Source of the DNA: Micrasema longulum
Taxonomy: Eukaryota; Arthropoda; Insecta; Trichoptera; Brachycentridae
Direction of reading: 5' to 3'
DNA: 64,000 nucleotides
NCBI GenBank assembly: GCA_022494885.1
Contig: JAGVSM010001330.1
Coordinates: 89,924-153,923 of the forward strand
Made by a program: the position numbers and the translations under genes. The notes beneath the pieces were generated by a model. The model saw nothing but the letters and a program-made list of their open reading frames with translations, had not been told where the DNA came from and searched no databases. Below, one piece after another: positions 11,376-22,030 of the stretch (the first letter of the stretch is position 1; each line of letters begins with the position of its first letter).

Positions 11376-11790
11376 CTATATATGAGGGTTTCGAGAGCTT
11401 TCGAGATGTGGTGTTGGCGGCGAGTGCTGCGGATTCCGTGGACGGCCAGACGTACGAATGCATCTATTCTCCAGGAACTGGACATAGGAGAAAGATTGAT
11501 ATCCATGTGCGAGAAAAGAATCCTGCAGTTCTTTAAGCATATTTCCAGGGGAGATTCTGATAGTTTGGAGAAAACTGATCTCCTGGGAAGTGTCGAAGGG
11601 ACAAGGTCGCGTAGACGTCAACCGACAAGATGGAGCGGTACAGTCACTCAGTTATCAGTATCATCACTGACGAATGCCTATAGAAGAGCACAAGACCGTT
11701 CCAGATGGAGGGAGACTGTCCACAGACGAGCCATGCCTGGAGTCAGGCGTAATCACCATTCTCAGACATGAGGCACGGATTGAAGAGAGA
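11376..11790 (+). mobile_element. RTE-like LINE 3' fragment, copy b
   Basis: A 129-codon frame beginning RAFEMWCWRRVLRIPWTARR, then TNASILQELDI and EKRILQFFKHISRGDSDSLEK, then GTRSRRRQPTRWSG, matches the conserved 'FEMWCWRRxLRIPWTxxxTNxxIL...GHxxR...GxR..GRxxxxW' tail of RTE-clade reverse transcriptases. The A-of-RAQDRSRWRE block follows, then a stop at 11769. It is severely 5' truncated, but this short frame is intact. Confidence 0.8.
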
Positions 11791-11794
11791 TATG

Positions 11795-12192
11795 AGGGTA
11801 CTACTTGCAAACCCGGCAAAATCCATCTTTCTTTATTTTGAGCAAATCACAAAAAACTGATACAATACTTAACTTCAACTTTAAAAATATATATATTATA
11901 ATAAGTAAATATTTTATACGTAAGCAGTGATGACATAAGCATAATTATGTCAAGAAACAGTGGTGAGATAAAATAAAATATTTTATGCATTACCAACTGC
12001 AATACTCAAGTAGAGGTGGCCATATTTGGAACAAAGCCGATAGTTTAAAAGTCAAGTCTTACAAATTAAGCCGCATTTTTGACTGACAATGCAAAAATTA
12101 TTGTAAAAAAATGTATTCTGAATAAGTTTAAATGAATATATCACTTTTTTTAAATTTTGGATTTTGCTGGGTTTGAAAGATGTACCCTCATA
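11795..12192. mobile_element. MITE 'family gamma' copy 1, TIRs about 32 bp
   Basis: GAGGGTACTACTTGCAAACC, then CGGCAAAATCCA, at the left pairs with GAGGGTACATCTTTCAAACC, then CAGCAAAATCCA, at the right (reverse complement). The same element is at 48433-48822. Flanks of both copies support a 4-bp target duplication (ATAT here, AAGT there). The interior is non-coding. It sits directly after the RTE fragment at 11376-11790. Superfamily is not assigned. Confidence 0.85.
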
Positions 12193-12500
12193 TATGCAAA
12201 TTGTTAACTGCTTCTTCTTGTTTATATTCTCTTCAATATATACAAATATGTATTTAAATCATAAAAACAAATAAATATAAATAGTAGACACACAACGCGT
12301 ACCAATGCAATGGAACAAATATGGGGGGGGGATAAAATAGCGTGGGAATTGTTACTTAGGTAATATAAAAGAAACAAATTAATATATTGCATGTACGTTT
12401 TCCGATCTATTATTACCACGAGCGATTATATTGATTTTATTTGCTATATTTAATATCGGCGTAAACCGATACAAGGCACTGTATTGATTAAAACTTGAAC
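12193..12500. other. Unassigned AT-rich DNA
   Basis: Nothing recognisable apart from a poly-G run (about 12325-12332) and short spurious ORFs. Confidence 0.4.
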
Positions 12501-12504
12501 GTTT

Positions 12505-12710
12505 TTATTTATTTAATGATGGAATAACTCGCGAATATTTTAGAGGCTCGCCAGCAGTTGGGGAAGAGAGGATACGGAAGGAAGTTATGAAGAATACACC
12601 GCAACAACCAGACCGCTCGAGAAAAAACATTTCTTGGAACTTGCGAGAATCGAACCCGCGACGCCTATTTCACTGTTGGCCGTCTAACCAACTGCGCCAC
12701 GGAGCCTGTT
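12505..12710 (-). mobile_element. tRNA-derived SINE, full length with tail
   Basis: On the minus strand it starts GGCTCCGTGGCGCAGTTGGT (box A). Box B (GGGTTCGATTCTC) follows about 40 bases later, then a unique body of about 120 bp ending in AAATAAATAAAAA near 12505. The tRNA part is complete enough to look like a tRNA, but it runs straight into a body and an A-rich tail, so a SINE is preferred. No second copy of this body was found here. Confidence 0.7.
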
Positions 12711-12764
12711 AAGAAAAGAAAGAAAGCCTTGCGAGGCCTTGAAAGAAAAAAAATATTTTTAAAG

Positions 12765-12915
12765 ATCGTTACAAAAATGAAATATCATCATATCCGTCGC
12801 CCGCACCCAATGGTGCGGTGCATTGGAAGACCAAGTGCAGCGTATCTCGATCATCTGTTACACGAAAGTAAGGTGATCAGTCTTGCGCTTCAGGTGCCAG
12901 TCCAGGAATTATTTT
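12765..12915 (-). mobile_element. SINE 'family delta' body, copy 1 (head missing)
   Basis: On the minus strand this carries CCTGGACTGGCACCTGAAGC, GTAAGACTGATCACC, TGTAACAGATGATCGA-like, CACCATTGGGTGCGG and a final GATGATGATA. The same body occurs at 15135, 38824, 52473 and 56740. The tRNA-like head is absent. Confidence 0.7.
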
Positions 12916-12969
12916 TTATTTTTTTTAAAGGGTAACAAATGTTTACTAAAAAATAAAAATGCTAGATAA

Positions 12970-13838
12970 GTTTTTTTATATATATATAAATGAATCGCCG
13001 TTATTAGTCTCGCAAAAACTCAAAAAATGGCTTGACATTTTTACGAGCTGTTTTTTGCAAAATTTTCCAATTTACGTCCTCAACGTTTATAAATAATAAC
13101 ATCTTCAATATATTGAGTGGAAAAAAGTTAGAAGCAATGTGTGTTTTTCATCGATTTTCTAGGGTTGCATTCAACTAAAATGCATATATTGAAAAATTCG
13201 AAAGATGTTTTTTTTGTATTTTAACGTTCACAAACAACAATTACTTTTAATGGATTCTAAATGGATTAATTTTCATACAATTTCTACATATTAGCTTATT
13301 TTTAACGGATTTCTCAAATAATTTTAACTGACATTTGATACATTTTTGAAAAACTGATTCTTACACAAAATGCACCACTGTTGGTTAGTAGAGCAGAGTT
13401 TGACATTTAAAAAAAAAATATATATTTGAAAATTAATTAGTTTCAGTCGTGGAATTTCACCATAAACAAGTACCTAGGTACCTACTTAAATTCACTATTT
13501 GAAAATGAATTATTTTAACTTTTGGAATTAAATCACAAACAAGTACCTAGGTACTTACTTACAAACGAAAAATTACACCATATTTTTTGACGTAATGTAT
13601 TAAAAATAATAATGTATACGTACATATTTAGTTTGGACTAAATACAATAATTATTTTATTTTATAAATTTATTGCATAAAATTAGTAAACATATTTAATA
13701 ACAGGGAATCTATATAAAACTAATTAAAAAAAATGAAAATTAATATCAAACTTTCGCTTGTGTTAATTTAATATATCTATATATACGAGTATGTACTCAA
13801 ATCTAGCAATAGTAAAGCATTGCCGGGTTCAGCTCGTC
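12970..13838 (+). mobile_element. Non-autonomous Helitron, copy 1
   Basis: The 5' part starts with a TATATATATATAAA run. It shares ACGAGCTGTTTTTTGC, AAAAAGTTAGAAGC and 'catcgattttctag' blocks with the copies at 17463, 22899 and (inverted) 40141-41362. Downstream, ATTCACTATTTGAAAATGAATTATTTT ... ACACCAT matches 23440-23545. The 3' end reads CATTGCCGGGTTCAGCTCGT: a short hairpin-like CCGGG stretch, then CTCG where Helitrons end in CTRR. No Rep/helicase is present. Confidence 0.65.
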
Positions 13839-14084
13839 CTAAATAAAAAGCGATTCGGGATTTAAATTGCTTGTACGAGTATAACGTAACAACAAAATAC
13901 TTTTAAAAATCCTAAAAAAGATTATTTGATGTATATTCTACGCAAATAAGTAAAAGAGCGATGTCGAGCATTCCAATAAAGAATATTAGGTAAGCGATGT
14001 TAAAAGAAAAAAAACATTTTTTTTGGACCGTGGCATTTCGAAACTCCATAAAATGAGGTTCCAGTGTACTAACAATACTAATAT

Positions 14085-14310
14085 AGACAATCAAAACAAA
14101 CAAATAATACAAAAAACGAAAAAAACCGAAAAGACACGGCATGACCGAATCCAACAAACACTTGAATACGGACATGTCAAAAGTCGGATTAATCAGCGTG
14201 CGTGCATGAAAATACGTTTGAATGTAGAGGAAGCGTAGTATGTATGCAAAGAAAGAGTGATGTGGCGTTAAATCTTCTCTGCCTACCACCCCTACGAGGG
14301 AACGGCGTGA
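14085..14310 (-). mobile_element. RTE-like LINE 3' end, copy c
   Basis: On the minus strand, ACGCCGTTCCCTCGTAGGGG, then GGTAGGCAGAGAAGAT..AACGCC, then TACGCTTCCTCTACATTC and CATGCACGCACGC match 7165-7290 of copy a. The 140-codon minus ORF spanning 13912-14334 crosses this repeat and an unrelated AT-rich flank. It is treated as chance. Confidence 0.6.
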
Positions 14311-15130
14311 TGATTTTTTGTGTCTTTTGTACATAATAATTATACTACCCTTTACTTATTTTTTTTCAGTCAATATTAAAAATAATTCACATTTATCTAT
14401 TCTTGGTTGCTAACAATCAAAGAGTTTGCTAATTAAAATAATTACTAACGTAAAACAGGACACAGCCGAAACATCCCACTCGATGCTTATATATGTGGGT
14501 GGTGAACAATGACATAAGTCAAAATGCCTTACTTTTCAGGATATAGTTTTTTGTGTCTCAAACATTGCGGGAATCAAATCTAACATTGAAAGAATATCCC
14601 TTCTTTTCCCCATATTTATAGGAATTTGATTTTTGCAAATAATCGGGGATACTGTTGATTTCCCAAATAAAATAAAATAAAATACATAGTTAGGTGATTA
14701 CTCTTAATTGTTATGTCGTTTAAGGTATAAGGTTGGAAAATGTTCTTCTACGAGAAAACTTTTTTTTTATTTTACAGAAACCAACAGTCGACAATGCTTA
14801 AATACCATAATAAAGACAAGGTTTAAAGACAGACCAGCGAAGTTTCAAAATAAAAATCATTCATATAAAATTATAGTACAACAAAAGGGTGTGTTTGTGT
14901 GAATTTGTATGAGAGTAAATGTAGAATTTTGAGGGTGTGTATTTGTGTGGGAGTAAGTGTTCGGGTGTCTGTAAGCGTGAGCATCATTAAATAGCAAGTG
15001 GGAGCGTATCGCAATCAGAAAGAATGAGTATTAATTTATTTTTAAATTAATTAAGGGGCAAGTTTAATATATCAATTGATGAAAAAAAATAATGAAAAAG
15101 TTGACTGATGAGATTGTTCCCCCGCCCATA
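14311..15130. other. Unassigned AT-rich DNA with a GT-rich stretch
   Basis: About 14885-14985 is rich in GTGTTTGTGTG / GGGAGTAAG motifs (a decayed (GT)n). The ORF at 14708-14902 has no family features. Confidence 0.4.
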
Positions 15131-15134
15131 GATA

Positions 15135-15403
15135 TCATCATCATCCCCTTTCCGCACCTAATGGTGCATAGGGCACTACTGCATTGGTAAACAAATCGCA
15201 GCGAATCTTGATAATTTTTGTTACATGATGGTAAGATGATCAGTCTTACGCTTATCAGATGATCAGTCGTCCAGGGACCATGAAATATTCTAGTATAAAA
15301 ACGCCCTTTTAAATAAATATTTCACGTTAACCATGCCGGGAATCAAACCCGAGACCTCTTGCATGGTAGGCAAATGCGCTGACCTCTACACCACAAGGCC
15401 TAT
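15135..15403 (-). mobile_element. SINE family delta, copy 2 (full length)
   Basis: On the minus strand it begins GGCCTTGTGGTGTAGAGGTC (box A), then GGTCTCGGGTTTGATTCCCG (box B). The family body follows (TGGTCCCTGGACGACTGATC ... CCATTAGGTGCGGAAAGGGG) and the tail is (ATGATG)n. It is the reference copy for the family here. Confidence 0.85.
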
Positions 15404-17090
15404 AGATATATTTTAAACATATAAACTAAATAAAGTTTTTCATTGAAGTAAATTTCATAGAGCATTTTTGTTAAAGTAAATAAAAAAATAATTATCCTTT
15501 GGAAGTAAATATGATTTTTTTCATTATAAGCAACGTAAAAAATAATGCAACTTTGATATAATTTTTTTTTTTAATTAAGAGCACGCTCATAAAAACCACC
15601 ATAAATATATTTGCTATGGTTACTTCGTGCGCCAATTTGATATTTCGTAGTACTAAATTGTAAGCCGGTATGAAAATTGTACGGTGTGGATTAAGTCAAA
15701 GGTCTCGTGTGGTAATAGACGATATTATATAACGACTTCCTCTCCTCTTCCCCACATAGCATACAGTATTGTGGATTGAAGTAAGTAGGTTTTGTTATAC
15801 ACTTCATAATAATTCTACGGAACAACTTTCATAATTCGGGTATGTATTTTTCCACGTGCTAACACCAAGTCGCGTTTTGCTAGCTAGGACTGTATTATAC
15901 GGAATAGAGAAATGGTCAGAAAACCCATTAGATTAAATTTAGGTTGTGTTTTCACACATTTTTCCATGTTTGGGTGGATACTACGTATGCATAAATCCGC
16001 AAAAAATAAACATACTTATTCTGATAGATCTCCTACTCTTTACCTATAGTTGTATCAGGGGTGAATAGTCCAAAAAAGCGATTATGCACAGCTTACCATT
16101 ATATTTGACTTTCGATAATAATGTTTTATAGTAACTATGTTTATGGGAAAATAAATAAAATAATTGTTATTTATTATAAATCACCACCACCATTTATTAC
16201 AAAAAAAATTATTTATGAAGTGCGCCCAGCGATATTGGTGAACGATGAAATTAGTCTATTACCTCAGATTATTCCTCAATACAAAAAAGTACACTATATT
16301 ATACATCTTTAACCCAGTCAGATTTTTTAGTAATAAAACAAGCTTGGATATTACAAATATTATTTGAAGATTCTCTATTTGGAAACTAGTATTTCGAACA
16401 TTATTTTCGAAAGACTATATTTCTTTAATAGGATCCGTTGACATATTATGTATCAAATAGGACATGCGGCGTTTTTGGCATTATTCATTTAAAAAGGAAT
16501 CGGCAAGTGCTCAGTGTTGACATTTTAATCATAATGGAAATATCTGCTGAATGCCATTGTGGTATTTTTTAATAAACTTTTGTGCAAGTATTGTATTAAA
16601 ATAGTGAAGAATAAAGATACGTAAATTGCGAAGTTAATAATAATTGTTGTATGAGTTGATTTTTACAGAACCACAAAAAATAGCGATTTATAGTTAGATT
16701 ACGTACTTATATGTAAGTACAAAAGTACGAACAATTTTTGTAAATTACCTATAAAATAAATCACTGCTCACTACTGAGTTGTATTGTATTGTTAACATAA
16801 ATGTAAATGATTTTTAATCAGATTTTTTTACATAATATTACAAATATAAATACATTTTTTCTAATGTTTCCCATTACGTGAAACAAACAAATTTTTTCAT
16901 GTGTACAATTTAATAGTGATGTTTTTTTTCTATTATATTTTAAAAAATATTCTTAAATTTATAAATAAGGTAAAAAAAATATAAAGGGGTTTTAAAAAGC
17001 CCGTCAAACGTGTATTTGTCGGGTAAAAATTTACTGCCCACGCCCAGAACAAATTTAAATGTTCTGTTCAGCATTTGAGCAATTTTTTGC
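15404..17090. other. Unassigned AT-rich DNA
   Basis: Only one short repeat is recognised: 16075-16135, an inverted match to 11090-11150. The ORF at 16121-16312 continues out of that repeat and has no motif. No splice-flanked exon was seen. Confidence 0.45.
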
Positions 17091-17096
17091 TTAGTT

Positions 17097-17462
17097 TCTG
17101 GTCTGTATAATACGGACATTGAACCTCTCCGCAGATGCCCGCGCCCGAGGCAGAGTTACGGCGAGTTCGACCCAGTTCAGGCAGAAGTGTTACGCCGGTT
17201 ACCTAAGAAGAGATGAATAACTCCGTGAACACTAACGCCGAAAGGCCTCTTTGTGCAAAGTGAAGTCACACCATGTTTCAAAGGAAAATAAGTACAGAAC
17301 TCGTGTAGGCATAATATCGCACATCCGATAAAATAGAGTCAACATAAAAAAGCGAAGAGACGGGCACGTCTCGAAACCGGTAGACATAGAAAAGTCGGTA
17401 AGTGGTTATATACAAATATTTAATAACATTTAGTTAAATGTTTGACCACAAAGTTAATGCTT
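17097..17462 (+). repeat. GC-richer repeat fragment, 'family epsilon'
   Basis: 17097-17300 is locally GC-rich (GCAGATGCCCGCGCCCGAGG, ACGGCGAGTTCGACCCAG). 17355-17462 (AGAGACGGGCACGTCTCG ... GTCGGTAAGTGGT ... TTGACCACAAAGTTAATGCT) matches the reverse strand at 60440-60620, so at least the 3' half is a dispersed repeat. The function of the GC-rich half is unknown. No open frame with family features was seen. Confidence 0.5.
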
Positions 17463-17790
17463 TAAATATCTTTATATATATAATTCGTTTGTACGTGTGA
17501 TGTCACTGAACTTCTCCTGAACGGCTTAACCGATTTACGTGTGGTTTTCAGCGAAATGTAGATCTTTGCGCTGTGCGTGTTCGTAGATATTAAAATTTTC
17601 AATCGAATCTGTGAAAAAAAATTTAGAAGCATGAATCTTTTTTTCATCCACCTACCAGGAGTGCATTTGACGAGAATGCATATACAAAAAAAAATGAAAG
17701 GATGTTGTTTTTTTATGTTAAAAAAATGATTTTTTAAATGTTTAATGACATTATGCTTTATAAAGATACGAGTACAATACTGCATAAAAG
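17463..17790 (+). mobile_element. Helitron 5' fragment, copy 2
   Basis: It starts ATCTTTATATATATAATTCG and continues with AACCGATTTACGTGTGGTTT, ATGTAGATCTTTGCGCTG and GCATTTGACGAGAATGCATA. The order is the same as in the copy at 22899. The 3' end was not found. The minus-strand 107-codon ORF over it is not conserved and is not called. Confidence 0.6.
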
Positions 17791-17942
17791 AAGATAGTTA
17801 GTAGGGACATAATTAAATGTGTTCAAAAATTATAACGGTTTTAGGGAAAAAATCGAAGTTAGTTAATAGTAGGTATTATTAAAGTGTAGATAAGCAAAAC
17901 AAAAAAGTCAGAGTGATGTTTATAGCATTTAAATAGTGAAAA

Positions 17943-18200
17943 TTATTTCGATTTTATCGCCGTAAGAATTTTTACTCTAAAAACCGACATTAAAAAACGA
18001 AACATATCAATTTCTCCATACTTGTTTTCGAGCCGATGTAGTCTGACGATTGGACAATTTACAAAATAATTTAGTCTGCCAGACGCCACAACAAAAGTGG
18101 ACTGCAATCTTGTACATCTATTTGGTACTTTAATATTTATCAGTCTAGTTAAATCGGGGACATCCAGTGTACCATTCGCAATTTTATAAAAATTGATAGT
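17943..18200 (-). mobile_element. LINE ORF2 C-terminal fragment
   Basis: Minus-strand frame: KIANGTLDVPDLTRLINIKV, then PNRCTRLQSTF, then SGRLNYFVNCPIVRLHRLEN. It corresponds in order to the tail of the central LINE (LFKLINNKIDSPNLLERLPF, RVPSRPTRQNLLFY, ASTNYFKQSTIPRICDQYNN). It is a 5'-truncated relative of that family or clade. Without the upstream polymerase it is dead. Confidence 0.7.
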
Positions 18201-18282
18201 ATACGAGTATATATATATATATTTATTGCGTGGCATGCAAACGCAATAACCAGTACACCATGAGGTCTACTACCCTCCACTC

Positions 18283-18395
18283 TATTTACTTTTGCAGGAT
18301 TTTTATCTGAGAGTAGCCGTCGAGAATTTTTTTTAATACAAAATAATATAATATACGTCAATCCACCCTAATTTACCATGCCGCGTGGATTAGGA
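18283..18395. repeat. Short dispersed repeat (pair with 7818-7960)
   Basis: Shares GCAGGATTTTTATCTGAGAG, CGTCAATCCACCCTAATTTA and CCATGCCGCGTGGATTAGG-like blocks with 7818-7960. The reverse complement of its left end resembles the interior of the MITE with ATACAGTT ends (24283, 56612). Confidence 0.5.
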
Positions 18396-18913
18396 TAATA
18401 CGTGTAAAATAGGCCTTTAGTTTGTTGATCTGAAATTAAAAACAGGGTTACCACAAGCGTGGCTCACTGCAGTTTACAACTTACAGCGAACCTTCACGGT
18501 AGGTTTGACATAAACCTTAAGCAATAATTCAGCCATGGATCTTGGTTGCCATAAGCCGCAATAACACGCGCTGTGACTCGTGACGATATTACAGAATATC
18601 CAGTACAGTACAGAACTTACTCTCGATTACTACACATACCTTAAAGCCACATGCATGGTTGGAAAAAGTCATTAAAGTAAAGAGATAAACGTTTAATTTG
18701 ATTATATTATAATTATAAATCTGTAACCTGCACACCTTTAATCGTTGTTCTACGCTCAGCGGCACTTAAGAACATGATTTGTGCTTTAAGTCAATAGGTA
18801 TTTATTAGTTATAGATAATGTGAGCATTTATTTTTCCCAGAAAACGGGATATCTACTATTTTTATGTAATGATGTATGTATTCAAGAAAACGCATATTTA
18901 TTCCGACACGCCT
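18396..18913. other. Unassigned DNA
   Basis: No gene-like feature. CTTTAATCGTTGTTCTACGC near 18738 resembles the arms of the MITE at 19428 and may be a remnant arm. Confidence 0.4.
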
Positions 18914-19334
18914 GGGCCCCGATTAAGCTAGAGTTTCCTAGGACAGCGGTGCCCGTATCTTAACGGCCGTTATTAACGGTGATGCGGTAGACAGCCGTTG
19001 TAACGGTGACTAGAGAGTGGTTTCCTAGGAAAACGGTGTTCATAACACCGTTTAACCGCATCACCGTTCACTACGGCCGTTAAGATACGGGCACCGCTGT
19101 AACAGAGTTAACTTAACGCTTAACAGAGTTTACTTCAATAATCATCTACAAAGTAAAATAAAAAAAAATCCATGAAAAATTGAGTTTGTATACAAAGTTT
19201 TTTGTGAACATGTTCAATTTTAGGTTATTGATAAAGATACTTCAAATTTTCACACACATTTTCGTACATTATTTCGATTTTAATTTATAGACAATCGAAG
19301 ATAACTCTGTTAACTTCCCATTGTAATCGGGGCC
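18914..19334. mobile_element. 'GGGCCCCGATTA' MITE, copy 1 (family A), with nested fold-back
   Basis: Left end GGGCCCCGATTA; right end CATTGTAATCGGGGCC. The right arm (GTTAACTTCCCATTGTAATC) is the same as that of the copy at 40406-41303. A Harbinger-like fold-back is inserted after GATTA. GAACATGTTCAATTTTAGG at 19208-19226 is the uninterrupted site into which the hAT-like MITE jumped in the other copy. Confidence 0.75.
18926..19102. mobile_element. Fold-back (Harbinger-like) MITE copy 1
   Basis: AGCTAGAGTTTCCTAGGACA, then GCGGTGCCCGTATCTTAACG, pairs with the reverse complement of CGTTAAGATACGGGCACCGC near 19080-19099. Almost the entire element can fold on itself. The inner arm TTTCCTAGGAAAACGGTGTT is shared with the copies at 39381 and 63852. 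The last arm bases are lost (GCTGTAACAGAG instead of GCTGTCCTAGGA). The left flank is TTA. Confidence 0.8.
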
Positions 19335-19427
19335 ATGGTCGAAACATATCATTGTTATGAGAGATAACACCGAGTGCCATTATTTGAATCACTTCCCCAT
19401 ATTGGTACAATACAGTTAGCCAAAACA

Positions 19428-19722
19428 AAACGTCGCAATCGTAGAACAACGACGGATGTGCGAAAACTGCGAAATTGACTTACTTCTATATCTCGTCATG
19501 ATCGTAGAACAACAACGACGCATGTGATATTCTCTAACTTTACATGAGAGCGGTTTAAAAATTGCTTCGACACTTATGCCACAACTTGATAAGTAGGTAC
19601 AAAAGCCTATAATTTGATACTTGCTGGAATATAAAGCCTTAATATAACATTTTCAAGATCAAATATAAAAGAAATTCAAAGTCGCATTTTTCGCACGTTC
19701 GTCGTTGTTGTACGATCGCAAA
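19428..19722. mobile_element. MITE with TIRs of about 40 bp
   Basis: GTCGCAATCGTAGAACAACG, then ACGGATGTGCGAAAACTGCG, pairs with the right arm, whose reverse complement is GCGATCGTACAACAACGACG, then AACGTGCGAAAAATGCGAC. A third partial arm (GATCGTAGAACAACAACGAC) lies at about 19500. It stops 4 bp before the next MITE. Confidence 0.75.
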
Positions 19723-19726
19723 CAGA

Positions 19727-20322
19727 AGCTCAATCACAAATAACTATCGACGTGCTTAAAAACATGCTAAGCATTTGAGCGATCACAATGAACAATAATG
19801 AGCATGCTTAAGTTATCGCAGTCATTAATCAACGCAAGTGTTATAAATCAACGCTCGTGTCGGTTTGTTTTTTAATTTTCTCGTGTTTTTCGTAAATAAA
19901 TATGTACAGTTCATTGACGAAAACTCGGCGTTTACTATAAAAAATAATACAATATATTGCATTTGCAAAATAGTTAGGAGTATCTAGTACAAAAATGTGA
20001 AAATAAAATTACAATTACGATGGCGACTACTTTTCTTGACATTTGTCTTGCCAACCGCCGGCTAAATGCAATAAATAGCACGATAAATAATAAATAAATA
20101 AATAAAACCCGCAGTTTCGGAATATTTTCCAAATTTACACTGGTGAAATTCAAATATGTGATTGCGCAGCAGAATTATACGTCGCGAAACGTAAATATTT
20201 TGACATTTAATATTAGGTGTTCACGGATGTTCCATTGTGATCGCGATTATGATATACAACCATGGTGAGAAATTGTGATCACGTCGCTTATCAGCACCTC
20301 GATAGTTATTTGTGATTGAGCT
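19727..20322. mobile_element. 596-bp MITE with AGCTCAATCACAAATAAC ends
   Basis: AGCTCAATCACAAATAACTA, then TCGACGTGCTTA, at the left pairs with AGCTCAATCACAAATAACTA, then TCGAGGTGCTGA, at the right (reverse complement). A second block (GCGATCACAATG / GCGACGTGATCACAAT) follows on each side. The interior is AT-rich with an AATAAATAAATAAATA run near 20085-20106 and no ORF. Confidence 0.8.
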
Positions 20323-20640
20323 ACTGGTGTAACTGTAAAAAAGTTCTGATTTAAATACCATAAAACATTTTAAAGGTGCTTATCTCAGTTTGAGCTTTTT
20401 TGAGATGCATCGTTTTGCTATAAAACGAGAGAGCTAAGATTTTCATCTCCCAGAGATGTTACAGTTACAGTTACAGTTTCAAGCCGGTCATAATATTATC
20501 ATACTAGCGAATAACGGTCGGCATATGGGCAGAGCCGAACTGTTCCGTGCGGTCATCCAATTCCTTAAGTGGTTTGTTCGATGACTATTAAGCATTTTTT
20601 TTATAATAAGCTATTGTTTGAGAGATTTGACGTAATATAC
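20323..20640. other. Unassigned, with a TTACAG direct repeat
   Basis: TTACAGTTACAGTTACAGTT lies at about 20459-20478. Nothing coding was seen. Confidence 0.4.
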
Positions 20641-20712
20641 CAGGGTTGGTATTCTAAACGCTTTCGCGAGCGTAGAGAATGCTGTTTTAGCGCGTATTTA
20701 GCACGTAGATAA
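20641..20712 (+). mobile_element. Half copy of the hairpin MITE family
   Basis: CAGGGTTGGTATTCTAAACG, then CTTTCGCGAGCGTAGAGAAT, then GCTGTTTTAGCGCGTATTTA is one arm of the palindromic family at 53241, 54023, 62232, 63006 and 63131. The second arm is missing. Its GTTTTAGCGCG gives the empty-site sequence for the fold-back inserted at 39381. Confidence 0.75.
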
Positions 20713-20899
20713 TCACAGTCTCTTTTTGTCTTTTTAAAATGATATGCGTGTCTTGCTTAGCAATTTAATTAAATTTCACCTCTTTCTCTCAAATGGATTT
20801 TTTATATATTCGTCTCGGGGTTCTTGATATATTGTCATTTTCGGAGATCCTGATGTAAAAAATATATTTAATTTAAAATTATCTAATATACATAAACAT

Positions 20900-21500
20900 G
20901 AACCTGTATAAAATACCTGGGAGTAATCATTGACTATCAACGTAAATGGACCAATCATCTTGAAATAATTGTTAATAAACTGAGATATTTAACCTGTGTT
21001 CAAACGACTAAGTATTTACGCCTAGCTAAATACTATTGAAATGGTATATTGTGCACTTATACAGTCATCGCTTTCCTATGGAATAATTGGATGGGGGGAA
21101 TTTAAAATAACCATATTAAAAGATTAGAAACTGTTCAAAAACTTATATTAAAAATAATCGCACTTTTCCCTCTTTCCAATTGTTAAAAGAAGCTAAACTT
21201 TTCGACATAAGACAAATATATTGTTTTCAATGCTTAAAATATATATTTAAGAAGCAAAACTTATTTACAAGTAGTTCAAATAGATCAATTCAAAGAAGTA
21301 ATCGTGTGTTAGAAATACCACATTGTAAAACGAGGCTCGCACAGAGACATGCGTATTTTATAGGCCCAAATTTTTAAAATGATTTTTTACTGATAATATT
21401 TCATTGATTCCAAACTTTCAAAATTTTCCTTCCTTTAAAAAACACGCACTATCCTGGATTCTAACTAAAGGTATAAACTCTTTTTTTCTATAATATATTT
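20900..21500 (+). mobile_element. Decayed LINE ORF2 C-terminal fragment
   Basis: Frame-shifted plus-strand reading gives YLGVIIDYQRKWTNHLEIIV, IIGWGG-like 'GIIGWGE', RLETVQKLILKIIA, LLKEAKLFDIRQIYCFQCLK and a final RLAQRHAYFIGPNF. These match, in order, the C-terminal blocks of the LINE at 9780 and of Jockey/CR1-type reverse transcriptases generally. It has multiple stops. Confidence 0.7.
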
Positions 21501-21604
21501 TGTTGCCTTTTAATAATAAGGAATATTTTTATTTCCTTTTTTAATTACTACAAAAAAAATACCATATAATATTTTAAAGAATATTTTATTTCCTCTTTCC
21601 TATT

Positions 21605-22030
21605 TTATTTATTTATTTTATTTTAATAGGTAATTCAAAAAAGATACATACTAGAAAACATACAATTTGAAAGCATTCGTCGATACAATTTTACGTGCAT
21701 ATATATCTTCAATTATAGAATTACACAAAATAGATTTATATATTAAGTTGTAATACATATTTCTTTATACAGAATACAATGCAATAAAAAATAAGTTGTG
21801 CGTGTGAACTTATTGAATAAGATTTATTCCTAAGAGATTATTCGTAAAAGCTGAGAGAGTATCATGAAAAATGTAAATTTTATTGTTTCGGCAGTATATA
21901 TTATATTCTTGACACATGCAGGCCATAGGTGTGTGGTATGTAGCATTATTTGAAAACAAAGGTAGTTTAAATATTTCCCGATGTCTGAGTGTTCTTAATC
22001 CTGCATACATGTTATACAAAAATATTATAA
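21605..22030 (-). mobile_element. Decayed LINE ORF2 C-terminus plus 3' UTR
   Basis: On the minus strand: MYAGLRTLRHREIFKLPLFS, then NNATYHTPM, then IYIFHDTLSAFTNNLL. This resembles the 'LRxxxxFxIPxxxTxxxxxSPxxR...xIDIFxxSLxxFxxxL' tail of insect LINE ORF2. The 3' UTR extends leftward to TTTATTTATTTTATTTT at about 21605. Confidence 0.5.

Noticed and set aside
13912..14334. 140-aa minus-strand ORF with hydrophobic segments
   Set aside because: It crosses the edge of a repeated RTE 3' segment (also at 7165) and an unrelated AT-rich flank. The frame is not conserved in the other copy.
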